Shown: positions 1 to 14,049 of the stretch, in pieces
How positions within the stretch are numbered: the first letter of the stretch is position 1
How the letters are laid out: each line of letters starts with the position of its first letter
NCBI RefSeq assembly: GCF_002895925.1
Contig: NZ_NWUO01000008.1
Coordinates: 124,001 to 188,000 of the forward strand
DNA from: Mixta theicola
Lineage (GTDB): Bacteria > Pseudomonadota > Gammaproteobacteria > Enterobacterales > Enterobacteriaceae
Reading direction: 5' to 3'
DNA length: 64,000 bases
Position numbers and translations under genes: made by a program
The notes under the pieces: generated by a model
Database searches by the model: none
Told to the model about the DNA's origin: nothing
The model's input: the letters and a program-made list of their open reading frames with translations, nothing else

Positions 1-2596
1 CTGCCAGCTGCTGCACGTCGCGCACGTCGGCCGGCTTATCGCCCAGCTGACGGAACACCTGCGCCAGTGCAGTAGCTCCTAACGCGTTATGTCCTTTACC
101 CAGATCGATAAGCAGCAGCGCGTTATCTTCTGCCGCCTGCAGCTGCGGCGTTACCGTACGGCGCACATCTTCAACGCGGGCAAAGGCGGTAATGACCAGT
201 GACAGCGGCGCGGTGATTTCACGCTGTTCATTATTTTGCTGCCAGCGGGTTTTCATCGACATCGAGTCTTTACCCACCGGAATGGTCAACTCCAGCGCCG
301 GACACAGCTCTTCGCCGATAGCTTTTACCGCATCGTACAGGCCAGCATCTTCGCCTGGATGTCCGGCGGCGGCCATCCAGTTAGCCGAGAGTTTCACGCG
401 TTTCAGTGCGCCAATATCGGTTGCCGCCAGGTTAGTCAGCGCCTCTCCCACCGCCAGGCGCGCCGAGGCCGCAAAGTCCAGCAGCGCGACCGGCGCACGC
501 TCGCCAATGGAAAACGCTTCGCCATGATAGCTGTCGAGGCTGGCGGTAGTGACCGCACAGTTAGCGACCGGTATCTGCCACGGGCCGACCATCTGGTCGC
601 GTGCAACCATACCGGTTACGCTGCGATCGCCAATGGTGATCAGGAAGGTTTTCTCCGCCACGGTCGGCAGATGTAACACGCGTTTAACCGCCTCTTCCAG
701 CGTAACGCCGTCGCGTACCAGCGCTTCTCCCTGCGCCTGCTGACGGCTTACGTCGCGCGTCATCTTCGGCGTTTTACCCAGCAGGAGATCCAGTGGCATA
801 TCGATAGGCTGATTGTCGAAATGGCTATCGGCAAGCGTTAAATGCTGTTCTTCCGTCGCTTCACCAATCACCGCGTACGGCGCGCGTTCACGCTGGCACA
901 GGCGATCGAACAGCGCCAGCTTGTCTGGCGATACCGCCAGCACGTAGCGCTCCTGCGATTCGTTACACCAGACTTCAAGCGGGCTCATGCCCGGCTCATC
1001 GTTAAGAATATCGCGCAGGTTGAAACGCCCGCCGCGTCCGCCGTCGCTTACCAGCTCCGGCATCGCATTCGACAGGCCGCCAGCGCCGACATCATGAATA
1101 AACAGAATCGGGTTCTGCTCACCCAGCTGCCAGCAGCGGTCGATAACCTCCTGACAGCGCCGCTCCATTTCCGCGTTATCGCGCTGCACTGAAGCAAAAT
1201 CGAGATCGGCATCGGACTGGCCGGAAGCCATCGACGAGGCGGCGCCACCGCCCAGGCCAATATTCATCGCCGGCCCACCCAGCACGATCAGCTTCGCGCC
1301 AACGCTGATTTCCCCTTTCTGCACGTGATCGGCCCGGATATTACCGATACCGCCCGCCAGCATAATCGGCTTGTGGTAGCCGCGCAGCTCGATGCCATTA
1401 TGGCTGTTCACGCGCTCTTCGTAAGTACGGAAATAACCGTTCAGCGCCGGACGACCAAACTCATTATTGAATGCCGCGCCGCCCAGCGGGCCGTCGGTCA
1501 TAATGTCCAGCGCGCTGACAATACGATCGGGCTTGCCGAAATCCTCTTCCCACGGCTGTTCAAAGCCGGGAATACGCAGGTTGGAAACCGAGAAGCCCAC
1601 CAGCCCCGCTTTCGGCCTGGCGCCGCGGCCGGTGGCGCCTTCATCGCGGATTTCGCCGCCGGAGCCGGTCGCCGCGCCCGGCCAGGGCGAAATAGCGGTT
1701 GGATGGTTATGGGTTTCCACCTTCATCAAAATATGGGTGGGTTCCTGATGGAAATCGTAAACGCCCTGCTGCGCATCCGCATAGAAGCGTCCCACCGCCG
1801 AGCCTTCCATCACCGCCGCGTTATCTTTATAGGCTGACAGCACATAGTCTGGCGTGGCGGCGAAGGTGTTTTTAATCATTTTGAACAGGGATTTCGGCTG
1901 CGATACGCCATCAATCACCCAGTCCGCATTGAAAATTTTATGGCGGCAATGCTCAGAGTTAGCCTGAGCAAACATATACAGCTCTATATCGTTCGGGTTG
2001 CGCCCCAGTTTTTCGAACGCCGCCAGCAGATAGTCGATTTCATCATCGGCTAACGCCAGGCCCAGCTTCTGATTAGCCGCTTCCAGCGCCGCACGGCCCT
2101 GCGTCAGAATATCAACGCTCTGCAGCGGCTGCGGCTGTTGCTGCACAAACAGTTTTTCCGCTGCGTGTAGTTCGCTAAACACCGTTTCCATCATGCGATC
2201 GTGCAGCAGCGCGGCCAGCTGCGGCCATTGCGCTGCGGTTAGCTGCGGCGCTTGCACATAAAAAGCCAGCCCGCGCTCAAGACGACGCACCTGCGGCAAA
2301 TCGCAGTTGTGGGCGATGTCGGTGGCTTTAGAAGACCAGGGAGAAATGGTGCCCGGACGGGGCGTTACCAGCAGCAAACGCCCTTGTGGCGCATGTTCGG
2401 CGAGAGAAGGGCCGTATTTCAGCAGACGTTGCAGGCGGGCTTTTTCTTCTGCGTTCAGCGGTGCGCTGACATCGGCAAAATGGACATACTCGGCGTAAAT
2501 ATCACTCACCGGCAGGTGAGCGTCCTGAAAACGGGTCAGCAGTTTGTTTACACGAAATGCCGACAGAGCGGGCGAACCACGCAGAATTTCCATCAT
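1..2596 (-). CDS. purL: Phosphoribosylformylglycinamidine synthase (3' end outside window)
   Basis: Large-subunit type FGAM synthase of purine biosynthesis, which converts FGAR, glutamine and ATP to FGAM in the cytoplasm. The reading runs from the start codon to the window edge, about 865 codons of a family that is normally near 1295, so the C-terminal glutaminase domain is missing only because the window is cut. The N-terminus [14 protein letters not shown] and internal blocks such as [13 protein letters not shown] and MIKNTF match enterobacterial PurL closely. Two tandem ATG codons (2594-2596 and 2591-2593) could start it; I took the upstream one, as in E. coli. A PurR operator lies about 90 bp upstream, consistent with purine repression. 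It is divergent from mltF, the conserved neighbour. Confidence 0.97.
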   Translation of the reverse strand, partial: MMEILRGSPALSAFRVNKLLTRFQDAHLPVSDIYAEYVHFADVSAPLNAEEKARLQRLLKYGPSLAEHAPQGRLLLVTPRPGTISPWSSKATDIAHNCDLPQVRRLERGLAFYVQAPQLTAAQWPQLAALLHDRMMETVFSELHAAEKLFVQQQPQPLQSVDILTQGRAALEAANQKLGLALADDEIDYLLAAFEKLGRNPNDIELYMFAQANSEHCRHKIFNADWVIDGVSQPKSLFKMIKNTFAATPDYVLSAYKDNAAVMEGSAVGRFYADAQQGVYDFHQEPTHILMKVETHNHPTAISPWPGAATGSGGEIRDEGATGRGARPKAGLVGFSVSNLRIPGFEQPWEEDFGKPDRIVSALDIMTDGPLGGAAFNNEFGRPALNGYFRTYEERVNSHNGIELRGYHKPIMLAGGIGNIRADHVQKGEISVGAKLIVLGGPAMNIGLGGGAASSMASGQSDADLDFASVQRDNAEMERRCQEVIDRCWQLGEQNPILFIHDVGAGGLSNAMPELVSDGGRGGRFNLRDILNDEPGMSPLEVWCNESQERYVLAVSPDKLALFDRLCQRERAPYAVIGEATEEQHLTLADSHFDNQPIDMPLDLLLGKTPKMTRDVSRQQAQGEALVRDGVTLEEAVKRVLHLPTVAEKTFLITIGDRSVTGMVARDQMVGPWQIPVANCAVTTASLDSYHGEAFSIGERAPVALLDFAASARLAVGEALTNLAATDIGALKRVKLSANWMAAAGHPGEDAGLYDAVKAIGEELCPALELTIPVGKDSMSMKTRWQQNNEQREITAPLSLVITAFARVEDVRRTVTPQLQAAEDNALLLIDLGKGHNALGATALAQVFRQLGDKPADVRDVQQLA

Positions 2597-2684
2597 TAAG
2601 ATCTCTCGTCTTCGAAGCGCCGGAGGACGCTTCTTTGGGCGCAACAGGGAAAACGGACGATATTATAAAGAAACGGGGTCGCTA

Positions 2685-2700
2685 ACGAAACCGTTTGCGT
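2685..2700 (-). promoter_or_regulatory. PurR operator upstream of purL
   Basis: The 16-mer ACGAAACCGTTTGCGT has reverse complement ACGCAAACGGTTTCGT, which fits the PurR consensus ANGCAANCGNTTNCNT at every defined position. It sits 89 bp before the purL start in the purL-mltF intergenic space. The assignment comes from consensus match plus the known PurR regulation of purL in enterobacteria. Confidence 0.85.
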
Positions 2701-2863
2701 GGAAATTTCCGCGCTGCGAAATAGCCTGAAAATTGCGCGATTCCTGCTATTAAAGTTGCTCTATGCCGCTTTGTTGCGCAAAATGCCCCACGCTCTGGGA
2801 TTTAATAGATAACAAACGCTGCCCGAAGAGACAGAGGCCTGAGAGCCACCGAGAGATAACTAT

Positions 2864-4321
2864 TTGAAACGCCTGAAAATTAATTATCTGCTTATCGGGT
2901 TGATCACCGTGCTGCTGGCAGTAGCGCTTTGGCCAACCATCCCGTGGTACGGCGGGACGCAGGATAAAATTGCGCAGATAAAATCGCGGGGAGTGCTACG
3001 AATTAGTACCATTAATTCTCCGCTGACTTACTACACCGTCAATAACGCACCGGCCGGAATGGATTACGAGCTGGCGAAGCGATTCGCCGATTATCTGGGC
3101 GTGACGCTGCAGGTTACCGTGCGGCAGAATCTGAACGACCTGTTCGACGATCTTGATGATGGCGATGCCGATCTGCTGGCTGCCGGCCTGATCTATAACA
3201 GCGAGCGGCTGGCGCGCTTTCGTACCGGCCCCAGCTATTATTCTGTCTCGCAGCAGCTGGTTTACCGCATCGGCACGCCGCGTCCGAAGAATCTTGGCAA
3301 CCTTAAAGGACGGCTAACGGTTGCTTCCGGTTCCGCCTATATGACCACGCTGCGCAACATAAAAGAAAGCCAGTATCCCGATCTGGACTGGGCTATCTCT
3401 ACCGATCAGGGACCGAAAGCGTTGCTGGAAGCGGTAGCGGAAGGCGAGCTTGATTATACCATTGGCGATTCCGTCACCATCGGCCTGCTGCAACGTATCC
3501 ACCCGCAGCTGGCGGTGGCGTTTGATATTACCGATGAAGAGCCCGTAACCTGGTATATGCAGCGCAATACGGATGACAGCCTGTACGCCGCGATGCTCGA
3601 CTTCTTTAGCCAGATGGAAGAGGAAGGTGCGATGGCCCGGCTGGAAGAGAAGTATCTTGGCCATGTCGGCGCTTTTGACTATGTCGATACCCGCACTTTT
3701 CTGCGCGCGATTGACGATATTCTGCCCGCTATCAGGCCACTGTTTGAACGCTATGCGACCGAAATAGACTGGCGGCTGCTGGCGGCTATCTCTTATCAGG
3801 AGTCGCACTGGAACCCGCAGGCAACCTCGCCAACCGGCGTGCGCGGTCTGATGATGCTGACACGCAACACCGCCGACAGCCTGGAGGTGAGCGATCGTCT
3901 CGATCCGGAGCAGAGTATTCGCGGCGGCAGTGAATATCTGCAGCGCATGATGGAAAAAGTCCCCTTTTCCGTGCCGGAAGATGAACGTATCTGGTTTGCA
4001 CTGGCGGCCTATAACATGGGTTACGCTCATATGCTGGACGTGCGTAAGCTGACCGAAAAACAGGGCGGCAATCCAGATAGCTGGGCAGACGTTAAGCTAC
4101 GTCTGCCGATGCTGAGCCAGAAACGCTACTACAGCCAGACCGCCTACGGCTATGCACGGGGTCACGAAGCCTATAACTACGTGGAGAATATCCGCAAGTA
4201 CCAGCTCAGCCTGGTTGGCTACCTGCAGGAGCAGGAGAAAAAGCTGGCCCAGCGCAAAGCGCTGGAAGCAGCTATCGGAGACGGGTATCCGGCGGTAGCG
4301 CCTGATATAGCCATGAATTAA
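2864..4321 (+). CDS. mltF: Membrane-bound lytic murein transglycosylase F
   Basis: Cleaves the glycan strands of peptidoglycan to 1,6-anhydromuropeptides at the outer membrane. The protein has 485 residues: an N-terminal hydrophobic segment (about 9-27), an amino-acid-binding-type periplasmic module (about 40-265, with the block [15 protein letters not shown]) and a C-terminal SLT domain. The SLT catalytic glutamate is in the block [22 protein letters not shown], and the block [14 protein letters not shown] follows as expected. The start is TTG, chosen because the following residues [11 protein letters not shown] align with the E. coli MltF N-terminus; no ATG fits as well. It is divergent from purL and convergent with tadA, the usual order. 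Confidence 0.95.
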   Translation: MKRLKINYLLIGLITVLLAVALWPTIPWYGGTQDKIAQIKSRGVLRISTINSPLTYYTVNNAPAGMDYELAKRFADYLGVTLQVTVRQNLNDLFDDLDDGDADLLAAGLIYNSERLARFRTGPSYYSVSQQLVYRIGTPRPKNLGNLKGRLTVASGSAYMTTLRNIKESQYPDLDWAISTDQGPKALLEAVAEGELDYTIGDSVTIGLLQRIHPQLAVAFDITDEEPVTWYMQRNTDDSLYAAMLDFFSQMEEEGAMARLEEKYLGHVGAFDYVDTRTFLRAIDDILPAIRPLFERYATEIDWRLLAAISYQESHWNPQATSPTGVRGLMMLTRNTADSLEVSDRLDPEQSIRGGSEYLQRMMEKVPFSVPEDERIWFALAAYNMGYAHMLDVRKLTEKQGGNPDSWADVKLRLPMLSQKRYYSQTAYGYARGHEAYNYVENIRKYQLSLVGYLQEQEKKLAQRKALEAAIGDGYPAVAPDIAMN

Positions 4322-4328
4322 AGCGGCC

Positions 4329-5539
<1,211 letters not shown>

Positions 5540-5770
5540 TAAACCGCTCTCCTTCAATCAGCCTTTCGCCTCAGCATTCATTAGTGTAGACAGTAGCAGC
5601 CAACGCTGGCTAACGGCAGCGCCATTGCAATGTAATTTGGCTTCCGCTTTGATCCGCGTTATAAAATTACATAAACAATGCTTTATGCTTATTCTTCAGC
5701 GGGTAAGTAGCTAAAGCGGCGTGCAGGCCCGCTTCTTTTAGCTGGCTATATCAATCTGAAGGAGTCTGCC

Positions 5771-6610
5771 ATGAGTGCCCTGTTACGCATCCGCCAACTC
5801 TATTCCGGGCTGGCGCTGAATGAGCGTCGTCTGGCCGATTATCTTCTGGCGCAGCCCGCGCATGCCTGTCAGCTTAGCTCGCCGCGGCTGGCGCAGGAGG
5901 CGGGCGTCAGTCAGTCCAGCGTGGTTAAATTTGCGCAAAAGCTGGGCTATAAAGGTTTCCCGGCGCTAAAGCTGGCGCTGAGTGAATCTTTGCAGGCAAA
6001 AGAGGCGATTACGGTACATAACCATATTCTTAGCGGCGATCCGCTAAAAGTGGTCGGCGAAAAGCTGTTTACGGAAAAGGTTTCCGCTATCCGCGCCACG
6101 CTGGATATTAACAGCGAAGATAAGCTGCTGGAGACGCTCGATCTGATGAAGCGCGCCGATCGAATTGTGCTGGTCGGCATGGGCGCATCGGGCCTGGTGG
6201 CGAAGGATTTTTCATGGAAGCTGATGAAAATCGGCATTAGCGCGGTAGCCGAACAGGATATGCATGCGTTGCTGGCCAGCGTGCAGGCGCTGCGCGCCGG
6301 AGATTTGCTGTTGGCCATTTCCTACAGCGGCGAACGACGAGAGATCAATCTTGCCGCGCAGGAAGCGGTTCGCGTGGGCGCCTATGTGCTGGCTTTTACC
6401 GGTTTTACGCCGAACACGCTGCAGCAGTGCGCCACCCACTGTTTGTATACCGTGGCGGAAGAACAGAGCACGCGCAGCGCCGCGATTTCCTCCACCTCGG
6501 CCCAGCTGGCGCTGACCGATCTGCTGTTTATGGCGCTGGTGCAGCAGGATGCCGAGCGTGCATCCAACTATATTCGTCACAGCGAGTCGCTGGTAAAAAA
6601 ACTGGTATGA
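5771..6610 (+). CDS. yfhH: MurR/RpiR family transcriptional regulator (YfhH-type)
   Basis: DNA-binding regulator with an N-terminal RpiR helix-turn-helix (about residues 1-77, block LAQEAGVSQSSVVKFAQKLGY) and a C-terminal SIS sugar-isomerase fold (about 125-260, block VLVGMGASGLVAKDFSWK) that normally binds a phosphosugar effector. The length of 279 residues is close to E. coli YfhH (282). A strong AAGGAG site precedes the ATG. It stands between pgpC and yfhL as in E. coli. Its ligand and targets are not known from the sequence. yfhL follows after a 58-base gap on the same strand and may be cotranscribed. Confidence 0.88.
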   Translation: MSALLRIRQLYSGLALNERRLADYLLAQPAHACQLSSPRLAQEAGVSQSSVVKFAQKLGYKGFPALKLALSESLQAKEAITVHNHILSGDPLKVVGEKLFTEKVSAIRATLDINSEDKLLETLDLMKRADRIVLVGMGASGLVAKDFSWKLMKIGISAVAEQDMHALLASVQALRAGDLLLAISYSGERREINLAAQEAVRVGAYVLAFTGFTPNTLQQCATHCLYTVAEEQSTRSAAISSTSAQLALTDLLFMALVQQDAERASNYIRHSESLVKKLV

Positions 6611-6632
6611 TCTGTTAGCGGGCGTATAATGA

Positions 6633-6923
<291 letters not shown>

Positions 6924-6935
6924 GGCGTTTCCGCC

Positions 6936-7316
6936 TCAACCTTCGATAATCACCGTTGCACAGGCGTAGTGACGCTCATCGGCCAGCGTGACGTGAACGT
7001 TTTGCACGCCCAGCTTTGTCGCCAGCTCCGCCGCCTGCTGAAAAAAGCGTAGCTCCGGCTTGCCCAGCGCATCGTTATAGACTTCAAACTGATTAAACGC
7101 CAGGCCGCCGCGAATACCGGTGCCGAATGCTTTCGCCGCCGCTTCTTTGACGGCAAAACGTTTGGCGAGAAAACGCACCGGCTGCTGGTGCGTCTGATAC
7201 TGCTGCCACTCGTTTTCACTTAGCACGCGGCGCGCCAGGCGATCGCCCGAACGACTTATCACCCCTTCGATACGCTCAATTTCGACAATATCGGTGCCCA
7301 GTCCGAGAATAGCCAT
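6936..7316 (-). CDS. acpS: Holo-[acyl-carrier-protein] synthase
   Basis: Transfers 4'-phosphopantetheine from CoA to apo-ACP, activating fatty acid synthesis. The 126-residue sequence shows the AcpS signature: [16 protein letters not shown] at the N-terminus (magnesium-binding aspartate) and [18 protein letters not shown] (catalytic K-E-A block). The start codon overlaps the pdxJ stop (TAATG), so translation is probably coupled. It is the last gene of the minus-strand rnc-era-recO-pdxJ-acpS series. Confidence 0.97.
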   Translation of the reverse strand: MAILGLGTDIVEIERIEGVISRSGDRLARRVLSENEWQQYQTHQQPVRFLAKRFAVKEAAAKAFGTGIRGGLAFNQFEVYNDALGKPELRFFQQAAELATKLGVQNVHVTLADERHYACATVIIEG

Positions 7317-8047
7317 TAGCGACGCGCTTCCCGCATCAGCTGCTTCATCTCTTTTACCGCATCCGCCAGGCCGCTCATCAAAGCACGACCAATAATGGCG
7401 TGCCCGATATTCAGCTCGTGCATTTCCGGCAGCGCGGCGATCGGCAGGACGTTATGATAGGTTAAGCCATGACCGGCGTTGACTTTCAGTCCTTTTGACG
7501 CCGCATAGCTGGCCGCCTGACGAATACGCGTCAGCTCTGCGTCACGCGCGCTGCCCTCTGCTGCCTCGGCGTAAGCGCCGGTATGAATTTCAATATAGGG
7601 CGCGCCCGTTGCGACGGCAGCATCAATCTGCCGCTCATCGGCGTCAATAAACAGGGAAACCTGAATGCCCGCCGCGCTCAGACGCTGTACCGCTGCGCGA
7701 ATGTGCGCCTGCTGGCCTGCTACGTCCAGACCGCCTTCGGTGGTGACTTCCTGACGCTTTTCCGGCACCAGGCAGCAGAAATGCGGCTGCAGCTCACAGG
7801 CAATGGCTAACATCTCTTCCGTAACCGCCATCTCCAGATTCATGCGCGTTTCAATGGTCTGCCGCAGCAGACGCACGTCGCGATCGATAATATGACGGCG
7901 ATCTTCACGCAAATGTACGGTAATGCCGTCGGCGCCCGCCTGTTCGGCAACAAAAGCCGCCTGAACCGGATCGGGATATTGGGTGCCGCGGGCGTTACGC
8001 ACGGTGGCGATATGATCGATATTGACGCCTAATAACAACTCAGCCAT
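7316..8047 (-). CDS. pdxJ: Pyridoxine 5'-phosphate synthase
   Basis: Condenses 1-deoxy-D-xylulose 5-phosphate with 3-amino-2-oxopropyl phosphate to pyridoxine 5'-phosphate, the ring-closing step of de novo vitamin B6 synthesis. The 243 residues form a TIM barrel; visible family blocks are [41 protein letters not shown] and [13 protein letters not shown]. It lies 59 bases after recO and overlaps acpS by one base. The recO-pdxJ-acpS order is standard in enterobacteria. Confidence 0.97.
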   Translation of the reverse strand: MAELLLGVNIDHIATVRNARGTQYPDPVQAAFVAEQAGADGITVHLREDRRHIIDRDVRLLRQTIETRMNLEMAVTEEMLAIACELQPHFCCLVPEKRQEVTTEGGLDVAGQQAHIRAAVQRLSAAGIQVSLFIDADERQIDAAVATGAPYIEIHTGAYAEAAEGSARDAELTRIRQAASYAASKGLKVNAGHGLTYHNVLPIAALPEMHELNIGHAIIGRALMSGLADAVKEMKQLMREARR

Positions 8048-8106
8048 GACAATCCTCAGAATGTTGCGGTTATTCAGGTAGCGAAACGCCTCGGCGCTCG
8101 CGTTAT

Positions 8107-8841
8107 TTACTCCTGGCGATCCGGCGTTTCAGCGCGCTTTTTCGGAATAAACTGGCGGAACAGTTCCTGGCTTTTTAACGGTTTGCCACCCAGCCACGGT
8201 TTTAGCGCCATACGGGTAAAGCGTTTTGCCGCGCGCAGCGTATCGCCATCCGGAAAATCACGCTCAGCGAGCGCTCGCAGCTGTCGTCCGGTAAAGCTGC
8301 GTTGGTTAATCACCAGGCTGGCGATAAACCCTTTTTCTTCACGATAGCTGTAGGTCATGCCATCTTCAATCCCCTCTCCTGTGCCGGCACAGTGCAGGAA
8401 ATCGACGCCATAACCTAAATGACCGAGCAGCGCCAGCTCAAACCGACGCAGCGCCGGTTCCGGGCTGCCGTTGGCCTGCGCCAGAGACTGGATGCAGTGG
8501 AGATAATCAAAGAAGAGTTCGGGAAAGGGCGTTTCATGCTCCAGCACGCGCGCCACCAGCTCGTTAACATACAGGCCGCAGTACAACGTGGTGCCGCTTA
8601 AGGGCAAAGCCAGCGAGACCGCCTCCACATTGCGCAGCGTTTTAACTTCGCCGCGACCGCCCCAGCGAACCAGCAGCGGCGTGAAAGGCTGTAGCGCCCC
8701 CTTGAGATGGGAGCGCTTAGAGCGCGCGCCTTTGGAAATAACGCGCACCCGACCATGATTTTCGGTAAACAGATCCAGCATCAGGCTGGTTTCGCTCCAG
8801 GGCCGCCCATGCAGGACAAAAGCGCGCTGCCAGCCTTCCAT
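8107..8841 (-). CDS. recO: DNA repair protein RecO
   Basis: Recombination mediator that works with RecF and RecR to load RecA on SSB-coated gaps and anneals complementary strands. The 244-residue protein starts [19 protein letters not shown] and has an N-terminal OB fold (about 1-80, block [15 protein letters not shown]) and a helical C-terminal domain with the block [14 protein letters not shown]. It follows era after 7 bases in the same orientation and is probably cotranscribed with rnc and era. Confidence 0.96.
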   Translation of the reverse strand: MEGWQRAFVLHGRPWSETSLMLDLFTENHGRVRVISKGARSKRSHLKGALQPFTPLLVRWGGRGEVKTLRNVEAVSLALPLSGTTLYCGLYVNELVARVLEHETPFPELFFDYLHCIQSLAQANGSPEPALRRFELALLGHLGYGVDFLHCAGTGEGIEDGMTYSYREEKGFIASLVINQRSFTGRQLRALAERDFPDGDTLRAAKRFTRMALKPWLGGKPLKSQELFRQFIPKKRAETPDRQE

Positions 8842-8848
8842 TCAGCAA

Positions 8849-10443
<1,595 letters not shown>

Positions 10444-10516
10444 TCAATAATGCGTCAATTATGCTGCATACGAAACAGGGCTGACAGCGGCCAACGCTAA
10501 ACAGTTTCGTTTGCAG

Positions 10517-10540
10517 TGGCTTCCCGCAGACGGGAAGCCA
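10517..10540. other. Perfect 10-bp hairpin between lepB and rnc
   Basis: Arms TGGCTTCCCG and CGGGAAGCCA are fully complementary around a CAGA loop, in the 129-base space between the lepB stop and the rnc start. It could be the lepB terminator or part of the rnc leader; E. coli rnc mRNA has a leader hairpin cut by RNase III itself. A pyrimidine-rich run follows only on the plus strand, so a minus-strand intrinsic terminator is weakly supported. Confidence 0.5.
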
Positions 10541-10560
10541 TCCTTTTACTTACGGCAGCC

Positions 10561-11535
10561 TTAGTGGATGCCGCCAATACGACTCAGGCGAACGCCGGTT
10601 GGCCATTCACCTTCCTGTTTTTCAAAGCTCATCCAGATAGCGGTCGCTTTGCCAACCAGGTTTTTCTCCGGTACGAATCCCCAGTAACGGCTGTCAGCGC
10701 TATTATCCCGGTTATCGCCCATCATAAAATAATGGCCTGCGGGAACAACCCAGCTCGCCTGCGGCTGTCCCGGCTGCTGATAATACATGCTGGCCTGACT
10801 TTGCGCTTCTGTTACCAATAAAATATTATGGGTTACGTCACCCAACGTTTCTTTACGGGCTGCCAGACGCAGGCCACCGGGCATGGTTTGCCCCTGCGGC
10901 ACCTGCCAGAAACCGTTGCCGGATTCATTACCATCAAAACCGCTAAAGGTCTGGATAAAGTTACTGGGCGCCACGTCCGAATAGGTGATCGGCAGCGCTT
11001 TATCACAGGATTTACCGCTAGCACAAGCCGGATTCACCGTCAGCGTTTTGTTCAGCGCGTCATAGGTCACGCGATCGCCAGGCAGGCCAATAACGCGCTT
11101 GATATAGTCCAGGCTCGGATCTTTCGGATATTTAAAGACGGCAATATCACCGCGCTTTGGATGCCCGGTCGGAATCAATGTCGTCTGGGTAATGGGATCT
11201 TTAATGCCGTAGGCAAATTTCTCTACCACGATAAAATCGCCAATCAGCAGCGTCGGCATCATTGAACCTGAAGGGATCTGGAATGGCTCATAAATAAACG
11301 AGCGCACCACAAATACCACCGCCAGCACCGGAAATACCGATGCCGCCGTTTCCACCCAGCCTGGCTGCTTCGCCACTTTCGCCAGCGTTTTATCATCAAG
11401 CGAACTGCCGGTTTGCGCCTGGGCCTGAGCCTGCTGCGCACGACGGGCTGGCGCCCATTTAAACCTGTCGATACACCAGATAATGCCGGTAATCAGCGTT
11501 GCTAGCGCCAGAATCAGGGCAAACATATTAGCCAT
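10561..11535 (-). CDS. lepB: Signal peptidase I
   Basis: Cleaves signal peptides from exported proteins on the periplasmic face of the inner membrane. The 324-residue protein starts with a transmembrane segment (about 3-22) and has a second one near residues 65-83. The catalytic serine is in PSGSMMPTLLIGDFI and the catalytic lysine in KRGDIAVFKYPKDPSLDYIK (block ends KRVIGLPGD). The C-terminal block GDNRDNSADSRYWG is also conserved. lepA ends nine bases upstream on the same strand, the classic lepAB operon. Confidence 0.98.
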   Translation of the reverse strand: MANMFALILALATLITGIIWCIDRFKWAPARRAQQAQAQAQTGSSLDDKTLAKVAKQPGWVETAASVFPVLAVVFVVRSFIYEPFQIPSGSMMPTLLIGDFIVVEKFAYGIKDPITQTTLIPTGHPKRGDIAVFKYPKDPSLDYIKRVIGLPGDRVTYDALNKTLTVNPACASGKSCDKALPITYSDVAPSNFIQTFSGFDGNESGNGFWQVPQGQTMPGGLRLAARKETLGDVTHNILLVTEAQSQASMYYQQPGQPQASWVVPAGHYFMMGDNRDNSADSRYWGFVPEKNLVGKATAIWMSFEKQEGEWPTGVRLSRIGGIH

Positions 11536-11544
11536 CAGATATCC

Positions 11545-13344
11545 TTATTTACTCTCTTTGCCCACGTGCAGAATGGCCAGGAACGCTTCCTGCGGCAGCT
11601 CAACGTTGCCGACCTGCTTCATGCGTTTCTTACCTTCTTTCTGCTTCTGCAACAGTTTCTTCTTACGGCTTACGTCGCCGCCGTAGCATTTGGCAAGTAC
11701 GTTTTTACGCAGCTGTTTCACCGTCGAACGGGCAATAATGTGGTTGCCGATCGCCGCCTGAATCGCAATATCAAACTGCTGGCGCGGGATCAGATCTCTC
11801 ATCTTTTCTACCAGCTCGCGACCACGATACTGCGAGTTTTCACGGTGGGTGATCAGCGCCAGCGCATCAACGCGTTCGGCGTTAATCAATACGTCTACGC
11901 GCACCATGTCAGACGCCTGGAAACGCTTGAAGTTATAGTCCAGCGACGCGTAACCGCGTGAGGTGGATTTCAGACGATCGAAGAAGTCCAGCACCACTTC
12001 CGCCATAGGAATGTCATAGGTCAGCGCAACCTGGTTGCCGTGATAAACCATATTGGTTTGTACGCCGCGTTTCTCAACGCACAGCGTAATCACGTTGCCC
12101 AGATACTCCTGCGGCAGCAGCATATGACACTCTGCGATCGGCTCGCGCAGCTCGTTAATGTTATTTAACGGCGGCAGCTTGGAAGGGCTATCGACATATA
12201 CGGTTTCACCGCTGATGGTTTCCACTTCATACACTACGGTCGGCGCGGTAGTAATCAGGTCGAGATCGTATTCACGCTCCAGACGCTCCTGAATGATTTC
12301 CATATGCAGCAGGCCAAGGAAGCCGCAGCGGAAACCAAAACCAAGCGCCGTTGAGCTTTCCGGCTCATAGAACAGCGAGGCATCGTTCAGGCTCAGTTTG
12401 CCCAGCGCATCGCGGAAGGCTTCATAATCGTCTGAGCTTATCGGGAACAGACCGGCGTAAACCTGCGGCTTCACTTTTTTAAAGCCGGGCAGCGCTTTTT
12501 CCGCCGTATGTTTCGCACCGGTTAAGGTATCGCCTACCGGCGCGCCAAGAATATCTTTAATCGCACAGACCAGCCAGCCTACTTCGCCGCAGTTCAGCAC
12601 GTCGCGATCGACCTGCTTCGGCGTGAAAATCCCCAGGCGATCGGCGTTATAAACCTGGCCGGTGCTCATGACCTTGATTTTTTCGCCCTTGCGCAGCGTG
12701 CCGTTTTTGATACGTACCAGCGACACCACGCCCAGATAGTTATCAAACCAGGAGTCAATGATCAGCGCCTGCAGCGGCGCACTCGGATCGCCTTCCGGCG
12801 GCGGAATATCACGTACCAGACGCTCCAGCACTTCCGGCACGCCAACGCCGGTTTTTGCCGAGCAGCGCACCGCATCCGTCGCGTCGATGCCGACAATATC
12901 TTCAATTTCCTGCGCCGCGCGATCGGGGTCGGCCGCCGGCAGGTCAATTTTGTTCAGTACCGGCACCACTTCCAGATCCATTTCAATGGCGGTATAGCAG
13001 TTAGCCAGCGTTTGCGCTTCCACGCCCTGCCCTGCATCAACCACCAGCAGCGCACCTTCACAGGCGGCAAGAGAACGCGATACCTCATATGAGAAGTCAA
13101 CGTGGCCTGGAGTGTCGATAAAATTGAGCTGGTAAGTTTCACCGTTTTGCGCTTTGTAATCGAGCGTCACGCTCTGCGCTTTGATGGTGATGCCGCGTTC
13201 ACGCTCCAGATCCATTGAGTCCAGAACCTGCGCAGCCATTTCACGATCGGTTAAGCCGCCGCAAATCTGAATCAAACGATCTGATAAGGTCGATTTGCCG
13301 TGGTCAATGTGCGCGATGATCGAAAAGTTTCTTATATGCTTCAT
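11545..13344 (-). CDS. lepA: Elongation factor 4
   Basis: Translational GTPase (EF4) that acts on the ribosome and affects initiation and back-translocation. The 599-residue length equals E. coli LepA. G-domain motifs are visible: [15 protein letters not shown] (G1), RGITIKAQ (G2), DTPGHVDF (G3) and NKIDLP (G4). The LepA-specific C-terminal domain ends with the Lys-rich block [17 protein letters not shown]. It is the upstream gene of lepAB; a 237-base gap separates it from rseC. Confidence 0.98.
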   Translation of the reverse strand: MKHIRNFSIIAHIDHGKSTLSDRLIQICGGLTDREMAAQVLDSMDLERERGITIKAQSVTLDYKAQNGETYQLNFIDTPGHVDFSYEVSRSLAACEGALLVVDAGQGVEAQTLANCYTAIEMDLEVVPVLNKIDLPAADPDRAAQEIEDIVGIDATDAVRCSAKTGVGVPEVLERLVRDIPPPEGDPSAPLQALIIDSWFDNYLGVVSLVRIKNGTLRKGEKIKVMSTGQVYNADRLGIFTPKQVDRDVLNCGEVGWLVCAIKDILGAPVGDTLTGAKHTAEKALPGFKKVKPQVYAGLFPISSDDYEAFRDALGKLSLNDASLFYEPESSTALGFGFRCGFLGLLHMEIIQERLEREYDLDLITTAPTVVYEVETISGETVYVDSPSKLPPLNNINELREPIAECHMLLPQEYLGNVITLCVEKRGVQTNMVYHGNQVALTYDIPMAEVVLDFFDRLKSTSRGYASLDYNFKRFQASDMVRVDVLINAERVDALALITHRENSQYRGRELVEKMRDLIPRQQFDIAIQAAIGNHIIARSTVKQLRKNVLAKCYGGDVSRKKKLLQKQKEGKKRMKQVGNVELPQEAFLAILHVGKESK

Positions 13345-13550
13345 TATGGAGGTTATTCTGCCTTACAAATGCTGAAACTCTCGCGATACAACCTCAGGAG
13401 AGCGTGGAATATCACAGGCGGAGACGGCCCGAATGGCGCATTGTACACGACATATCAGGGTGGTGGAATCATCGCGCCGGGAGATAAAGCAAGGAAAACG
13501 GGATGATAGCGTATTTGCCGTAAGGGAGGTGAAAAAAAGCGCAAGACATT

Positions 13551-13576
13551 AGCCGAACGAGACGAATCGTTCGGCT
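13551..13576 (-). terminator. Hairpin after rseC
   Basis: Perfect 10-bp stem (AGCCGAACGA with TCGTTCGGCT, 6-base loop) immediately after the rseC stop. On the minus strand a T-rich run appears about 13 bases further on, so this is a plausible but not textbook terminator of rpoE-rseABC. Confidence 0.55.
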
Positions 13577-13581
13577 GAGAT

Positions 13582-14049
13582 TTAATGGGATTCTTGCTCA
13601 ACCCGGAGCACATCGGGCGGCAGCATGATATTCAGAATCACCGGCTGGAAGGCCTCGCCCTCGCCAAAACGCATAGAAACACCTTTGGCAACGATAAAGC
13701 CGCCGATTCCGCCTAATAGCGCGCCACAGGCAGCGGCCAGATCGGTATGGAATAGCATCTGAAACAGCCCGGCCAGCAAAAATAGCCCCAACAGCGGCGT
13801 CATATAGACCAGCAGCGCTGAGCTTAGCAGGCTGCTCTCGCGAATGCCCAATTCAACCCGCTGACCAGGCTGCAGTGGCTTTTCGCTGGCGATCTGCATC
13901 ACGTGCGCATTTTTTGGCCCCAGCTTGTTCAGCATTGCGCTGCCGCAGCCTTTGCGCGCTGAACAGCTGTTACAGGAGGTTTTCACTTCCGAGTGGAGCG
14001 TGGCGATGCCGTCCTGCCACGCAACCACGGTGGCCCATTCTCTCATCAT
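13582..14049 (-). CDS. rseC: SoxR-reducing / sigma-E regulator protein RseC
   Basis: Inner membrane protein encoded with the sigma-E operon; in E. coli it is a weak positive modulator of sigma-E and part of the SoxR-reducing system. The 155 residues contain a cysteine-rich N-terminal cytoplasmic part (CNSCSARKGCGSA, about 25-37) and two hydrophobic segments (about 77-95 and 102-121). Its start overlaps the rseB stop by four bases. Confidence 0.93.
   Translation of the reverse strand: MMREWATVVAWQDGIATLHSEVKTSCNSCSARKGCGSAMLNKLGPKNAHVMQIASEKPLQPGQRVELGIRESSLLSSALLVYMTPLLGLFLLAGLFQMLFHTDLAAACGALLGGIGGFIVAKGVSMRFGEGEAFQPVILNIMLPPDVLRVEQESH

Noticed and set aside
3314-4030. 238-codon frame opposite mltF
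   Set aside because: Antisense shadow of a well-conserved gene, with no recognisable protein.
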